Source: Methanomicrobiales archaeon | GTDB taxonomy: Archaea > Halobacteriota > Methanomicrobia > Methanomicrobiales > JACTUA01 | Length of the DNA stretch: 6,741 nt | Direction: 5' to 3' | Assembly (NCBI GenBank): GCA_028678635.1 | Contig: JAJRDC010000001.1 | Coordinates: 1 to 6,741, forward strand | Part shown: positions 5,618-6,741 of the stretch, piece after piece | How the letters are laid out: each line of letters starts with the position of its first letter | How positions within the stretch are numbered: position 1 is the stretch's first letter | Made by a program: the position numbers and the translations under genes | The notes under the pieces: model-generated | Database searches by the model: none | Told to the model about the DNA's origin: nothing | The model's input: only the letters and a program-made list of their open reading frames with translations

Positions 5618-6223
5618 ATGAGGCAGGAGGTGGCCCCGGAGGAGATGGCGGCCCTCATCGCTGCCCTCAGAGTGGCACGGGACAGGAGGCACCTGGCCGG
5701 GATCCTGGGGGAAGCCCTGTCCACGTACACCCTCCAGGACCTGCAGTACCTCCGCGGCATCATCGAGCACGAGTTCCGCGACCTCCCGGCACCGTACCGG
5801 CGGAAGCTCTATCCCCACGCCATCGAGCAGGTCTTCGGGGCGTACCATGACCTGATGCTGCACCACCGGAGGATCCGTTCCGAACGCTGGGAAGGGCCTC
5901 TTGCCCCCCTGTACCCTGATTTCTGCCGGATGCTCCAGGATCTGGCGCTCTCGGAGGGTGGAAACCGGCTGCGCAGGTTTGATCTGCTCTATTATCTCCT
6001 GGCCGCCTTCACGATGTTTGTCCGTGAGCTCCCCGGCCACCCCGTGGGCACGCCATTTCCAGGGGGATTCCGCGTGGAGGCACGCGACGGTGAGTACTAC
6101 TGCCCGGTCCGGGAGAAGGAGGATGACGTGGAGACCTCCATCTGCCCGTTCTGCCCGGCCCGGCAGGCGGAGATTCCCGGTGGGAAACCACCGGGATCTA
6201 CGGCGGGGAGTACCGGTTCGTGA
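5618..6223 (+). CDS. DUF2115 (UPF0305) family protein, function unknown
   Basis: The 201-residue protein matches the DUF2115 family known mainly from methanogens, whose function is not established. The diagnostic C-terminal half reads FDLLYYLLAAFTMFVRELPG (121-140), HPVGTPFPGG (141-150), YYCPV (160-164) and CPFCPARQ (176-183). C162, C176 and C179, with H141, could form a metal site (inference). The N-terminal part is helical and rich in charged residues, with LPAPYRRKLYPHAIEQVFGA (56-75). It is predicted cytoplasmic. ATG 5618 is preceded by GGAGGGG (5601-5607); ATG 5645 is nearly as good, with AGGAGGTG at 5625-5632, and would give 192 residues. Its end overlaps the nitroreductase gene by 26 bp convergently. 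The last 15 or so residues (Gly/Pro/Ser-rich) look unconserved. Confidence 0.85.
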   Translation: MRQEVAPEEMAALIAALRVARDRRHLAGILGEALSTYTLQDLQYLRGIIEHEFRDLPAPYRRKLYPHAIEQVFGAYHDLMLHHRRIRSERWEGPLAPLYPDFCRMLQDLALSEGGNRLRRFDLLYYLLAAFTMFVRELPGHPVGTPFPGGFRVEARDGEYYCPVREKEDDVETSICPFCPARQAEIPGGKPPGSTAGSTGS

Positions 6224-6704
6224 AGGAGATCTGGCCCAGATCCTTCTTGGCCGGAGTGGCCATCTCCGACGGGTAACCGGCAGGGAGGAGGGAGACGAGC
6301 GTATGGGTGGCAGGCACCTGCAGGAGTGTCCGCACCGCATCCGCGTAGGGCTTCTTGTCCCCTGCGACCCAGCAGGATCCTACGCCGTAGGACCACAGCC
6401 CGAGCGCGAGCTGCAATGTGAAGGCCGAGCAGTCCTCCAGGTGGTATTTCTGCCCGCGTTCGCCGAAGATGGCAAAACAGACCGGGGCTTTCCCGATGAA
6501 CTTCCCGTTGTCGGTCAGGTCCGCGACCTTCTGCAGGAGTTCACGGTCCGTGATGACCCCGACCAGCCAGGGCTGGAGGTTCATGGCAGTGGGGGCCTGC
6601 CGGGCACACTCCAGGGAATCCCGGATCACATCGTCGGGCACCCGGGTCTCCTTGAAGTTCCGGACCGACCGCCGGCTCTTGATGATGGTGGTTCCCACGT
6701 TCAT
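6198..6704 (-). CDS. Nitroreductase-family FMN oxidoreductase
   Basis: The 168-residue protein has the nitroreductase fold signatures: SRRSVRNF (10-17), which binds the FMN phosphate; APTAMNLQPW (37-46); EDCSAFTLQLALGLWSYGVG (90-109), a core helix; and PAGYPSE (141-147). Such proteins are usually cytoplasmic homodimers that reduce nitro compounds, quinones or other substrates with NAD(P)H, or in archaea perhaps reduced ferredoxin or F420H2; the substrate here is unknown. The length is near the short end of the family, with the C-terminal tail reduced, but all FMN motifs are present. The start ATG at 6704 has no Shine-Dalgarno, while a weak A/T-rich element (minus-strand CATTTACC, 6728-6735) lies about 27 bp upstream, which suits a leaderless transcript. 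It converges on the DUF2115 gene with a 26-bp overlap. Confidence 0.9.
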   Translation of the reverse strand: MNVGTTIIKSRRSVRNFKETRVPDDVIRDSLECARQAPTAMNLQPWLVGVITDRELLQKVADLTDNGKFIGKAPVCFAIFGERGQKYHLEDCSAFTLQLALGLWSYGVGSCWVAGDKKPYADAVRTLLQVPATHTLVSLLPAGYPSEMATPAKKDLGQISFTNRYSPP

Positions 6705-6741
6705 ACACGTCGATAGGAGGGCAGGAGGTAAATGTGTTGTG
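6705..6741. promoter_or_regulatory. Nitroreductase upstream region and possible divergent start at the window edge
   Basis: On the minus strand CATTTACC (6728-6735) is a weak TATA candidate for the nitroreductase gene. On the plus strand AGGAGGT (6723-6729) is followed by ATG at 6732, which might start a divergent gene running out of the window. The spacing of two bases is shorter than usual, and a GTG at 6739 would be better spaced. Only a few codons are visible, so no gene is called. Confidence 0.25.

Noticed and set aside
6198..6704. Nitroreductase as BluB (dimethylbenzimidazole synthase), prompted by the nearby cobalamin genes
   Set aside because: BluB is an oxygen-dependent enzyme of about 200 or more residues, and this short protein shows only generic FMN-binding motifs; it is also on the opposite strand and separated from the cob genes by the repeats and the DUF2115 gene.

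Overview
The window is high-GC archaeal DNA, most likely from a hydrogenotrophic methanogen of the Methanomicrobiales (class Methanomicrobia). The evidence is an archaeal EF-1alpha gene next to archaeal ribosomal protein S10, a methanogen-type small sulfite reductase-like protein with a built-in 2x[4Fe-4S] ferredoxin, archaeal CobZ and CobT-like cobalamin genes, and a DUF2115 (UPF0305) protein. Promoter and ribosome-binding signals are also archaeal: a TTTATATA box, and GGAGG / GGTGA Shine-Dalgarno (SD) sites. The genus cannot be fixed from the sequence alone.

Layout from left to right. Positions 1-1510 (minus strand) hold the translation block: tuf (EF-1alpha) followed 23 bp downstream by the first 25 codons of rpsJ (S10), driven by a clear TATA/BRE promoter about 120 bp before tuf with a leader of roughly 90 nt. 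Positions 1593-1895 (plus) encode an unrecognised 100-residue cysteine-rich protein. It runs convergently into, and overlaps by 23 bp, a minus-strand gene for a siroheme/[4Fe-4S] sulfite reductase-like protein (1873-2745). Positions 2943-5147 form a divergent cobalamin cluster: cobZ-cobS on the minus strand, overlapping each other, and a CobT-like gene (TIGR00303/UPF0284 type) on the plus strand, with only 43 bp between the divergent starts. All three are assigned to assembly or attachment of the corrinoid lower (nucleotide) loop. Positions 5148-5617 appear non-coding and carry several GC-rich hairpins, two of them inside a degenerate direct repeat. Positions 5618-6223 (plus) encode a DUF2115 protein of unknown function, overlapping by 26 bp the 3' end of a minus-strand nitroreductase-family flavoprotein gene (6198-6704).

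The clearest functional theme is tetrapyrrole and one-electron redox biochemistry of a methanogen: cobalamin for methyl transfer, a siroheme protein, and an FMN protein. Nothing resembling a defence system, prophage, insertion sequence, CRISPR array or tRNA/rRNA gene is visible. The least explained parts are the Cys-rich small protein, the hairpin-bearing repeat upstream of the DUF2115 gene, and the structured leader of tuf. I found no convincing evidence of a wholly new system.
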